From: Eucalyptus grandis
Lineage: Eukaryota; Streptophyta; Magnoliopsida; Myrtales; Myrtaceae
Assembly: GCF_016545825.1 (NCBI RefSeq)
Contig: NC_052618.1
Location: forward strand, 33,116,196-33,180,195
DNA length: 64,000 nt
Direction of reading: 5' to 3'
The notes under the pieces were generated by a model. The model saw nothing but the letters and a program-made list of their open reading frames with translations. It was not told the origin of the DNA and did not search any database. A program made the position numbers and the translations under genes. This document shows, in pieces, positions 63,031 to 64,000 of this stretch. Position 1 is the stretch's first letter. Each line of letters opens with the position of its first letter.

Positions 63031-63255
63031 AATGCATATTCCCATACATCTCATTTTCGATTTCACATTTGATGCAACAATGCCAATGATTTGACAGCAG
63101 CCCTTTTTAAAATCATATAATATGCCTTGGGGAAAGTATCATTTGATGCAATGGTTTTGAAAACTTCATTAAGTTCATGAAAATCCATCAATCCTTTTGA
63201 TGTCATATGAAATGCATGAATGTCATCATGTCATTGCACGAATAATAATCCAGGA

Positions 63256-63377
63256 TATCATGATTTACATAATAAATCCAATAAAAAGTAAATAAAACAA
63301 TTTCCAGCTTAAACAGTATCATGATTTACATAATAAATCCAATAAAAAGTAAATAAAACAATTTCCAGCTTAAACAG
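63256..63377. repeat. Perfect 61-bp tandem duplication
   Basis: TATCATGATTTACATAATAA through CCAGCTTAAACAG occurs twice head to tail (63256-63316 and 63317-63377) without a difference. Confidence 0.95.
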
Positions 63378-64000
63378 AATGCGTGCTATTCATGAAAAAT
63401 TCTAGAAAATTAGAAAAAAATGGAAATAAATTCTGAAAATTTATCACAATGTAGATAAGATCTAAGAAAACATATCTTGTGAAGGACACCATATCAAACA
63501 AGGCTTCACAGAATACGTACAGATCCGTATATATCACTGAAAATGGTTTTTAACATGACCCATGCACAATTTCGAAAACAACTTCAATTGAACCCTCAAA
63601 TGGACTCAGAAAATTCTGAAATTTTGACACGTTGTAGTTAAGATCTAGAGTTACAAGTTTCATGGAGAAATCGAAGTCCAATTTGTTCTGGATTAAATGT
63701 TAAAACCAATTTACTTTTCCTGTTCTCGGTGTCGTTTTTCAGATCTACCCGTGTTGAAGAAAAATCGTTTCCTTGGTCATTACTGGTCCATTTATTCTGA
63801 AATTTCAGTATGTTGTTCCTCAGAATATTAAATACAACTTTTATTAAGGACACACTATCAAATTTTAACCTTATGATTTTATAAAAATCCCGAAATTATA
63901 CTAGGTCGAAGCAGCATTTTTTCCCAGATCCAGTTTCTTCAAAAGACAACGGTTTTACCTACCTATTTTTGTTCATTTCCTCTAAATTTTTATATGTTAT
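63378..64000. other. LTR-like non-coding sequence running off the window
   Basis: AT-rich with phrases such as AAATTTTGACACGTTGTAGT and AAGATCTAGAG, the style of the internal part of long gypsy LTRs (compare 51150-51500). No gene. Confidence 0.4.

Noticed and set aside
62065..63089. His/Tyr/Pro-rich open frames of 110-170 codons
   Set aside because: They follow the 59-bp and GGCATC arrays and have repeat composition.

Overview
This is nuclear DNA of a flowering plant. Genes have many introns with GT-AG borders and 5' leaders rich in CT/GA. The repeats are Ty1/copia, Ty3/gypsy chromovirus, PIF/Harbinger, MULE-like and hAT-like elements plus an endogenous pararetrovirus relic. The gene set (isoflavone-reductase-like/PCBER-like reductase, alkenal double-bond reductase, secreted pectinesterase, IDM1-like PHD-GNAT protein) fits a eudicot, probably a woody rosid. 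I cannot name the species. A 100-N assembly gap lies at 35249-35348.

Layout. 0.7-1.0 kb: foldback element. 1.3-4.0 kb (-): intact five-exon NmrA/isoflavone-reductase-like gene (309 aa). 4-15 kb: gene-poor, with MULE-like inverted-repeat elements (one enclosing GC-rich DNA), a broken DUF26/ginkbilobin-like fragment, a hAT-like hairpin and a larger foldback. 15.26-23.72 kb (+): Ty1/copia element with both LTRs, PBS, degenerate gag-pol and a duplicated 3' junction. 24.1-26.4 kb (+): five-exon double-bond reductase with four single-base frameshifts. 27.4-30.3 kb (+): decayed pararetrovirus-like polyprotein. 31.85-34.2 kb (-): five-exon pectinesterase with several single-base indels. 36.3-46.8 kb (-): ~21-exon, ~950-residue gene for a nuclear protein with TPL-binding (TDBD), PHD and GNAT domains, also carrying single-base indels and a tandemly duplicated exon. 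47.4 kb: PIF-type MITE just upstream of that gene. 49.9-55.0 kb (-): chromovirus with a ~3 kb 3' LTR and broken pol. 55.0-64 kb: a second LTR element (iMet PBS at 55750) interrupted by a complete 5.9 kb PIF/Harbinger transposon, followed by satellite-like arrays.

The most notable unit is the Harbinger at 56043-61934. It has 24-bp perfect terminal inverted repeats, a TTA target duplication on both sides, an intact 368-aa DDE transposase, and a Myb/SANT-like accessory ORF with one apparent frameshift. On the opposite strand it carries an intact R3-MYB exon with its splice acceptor, which looks like a captured piece of a host R2R3-MYB gene. The MITE at 47433-47610 has similar ends.

A second window-wide pattern is that almost every disruption in the 24-47 kb genes is a one-base loss or gain, mostly in a short homopolymer, whereas the reductase at 1.3-4.0 kb and the transposase have none. 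Many differences between the two copia LTRs are also of this kind. This suggests unpolished long-read sequence in part of the window, so some 'pseudogenes' may be intact in the plant.
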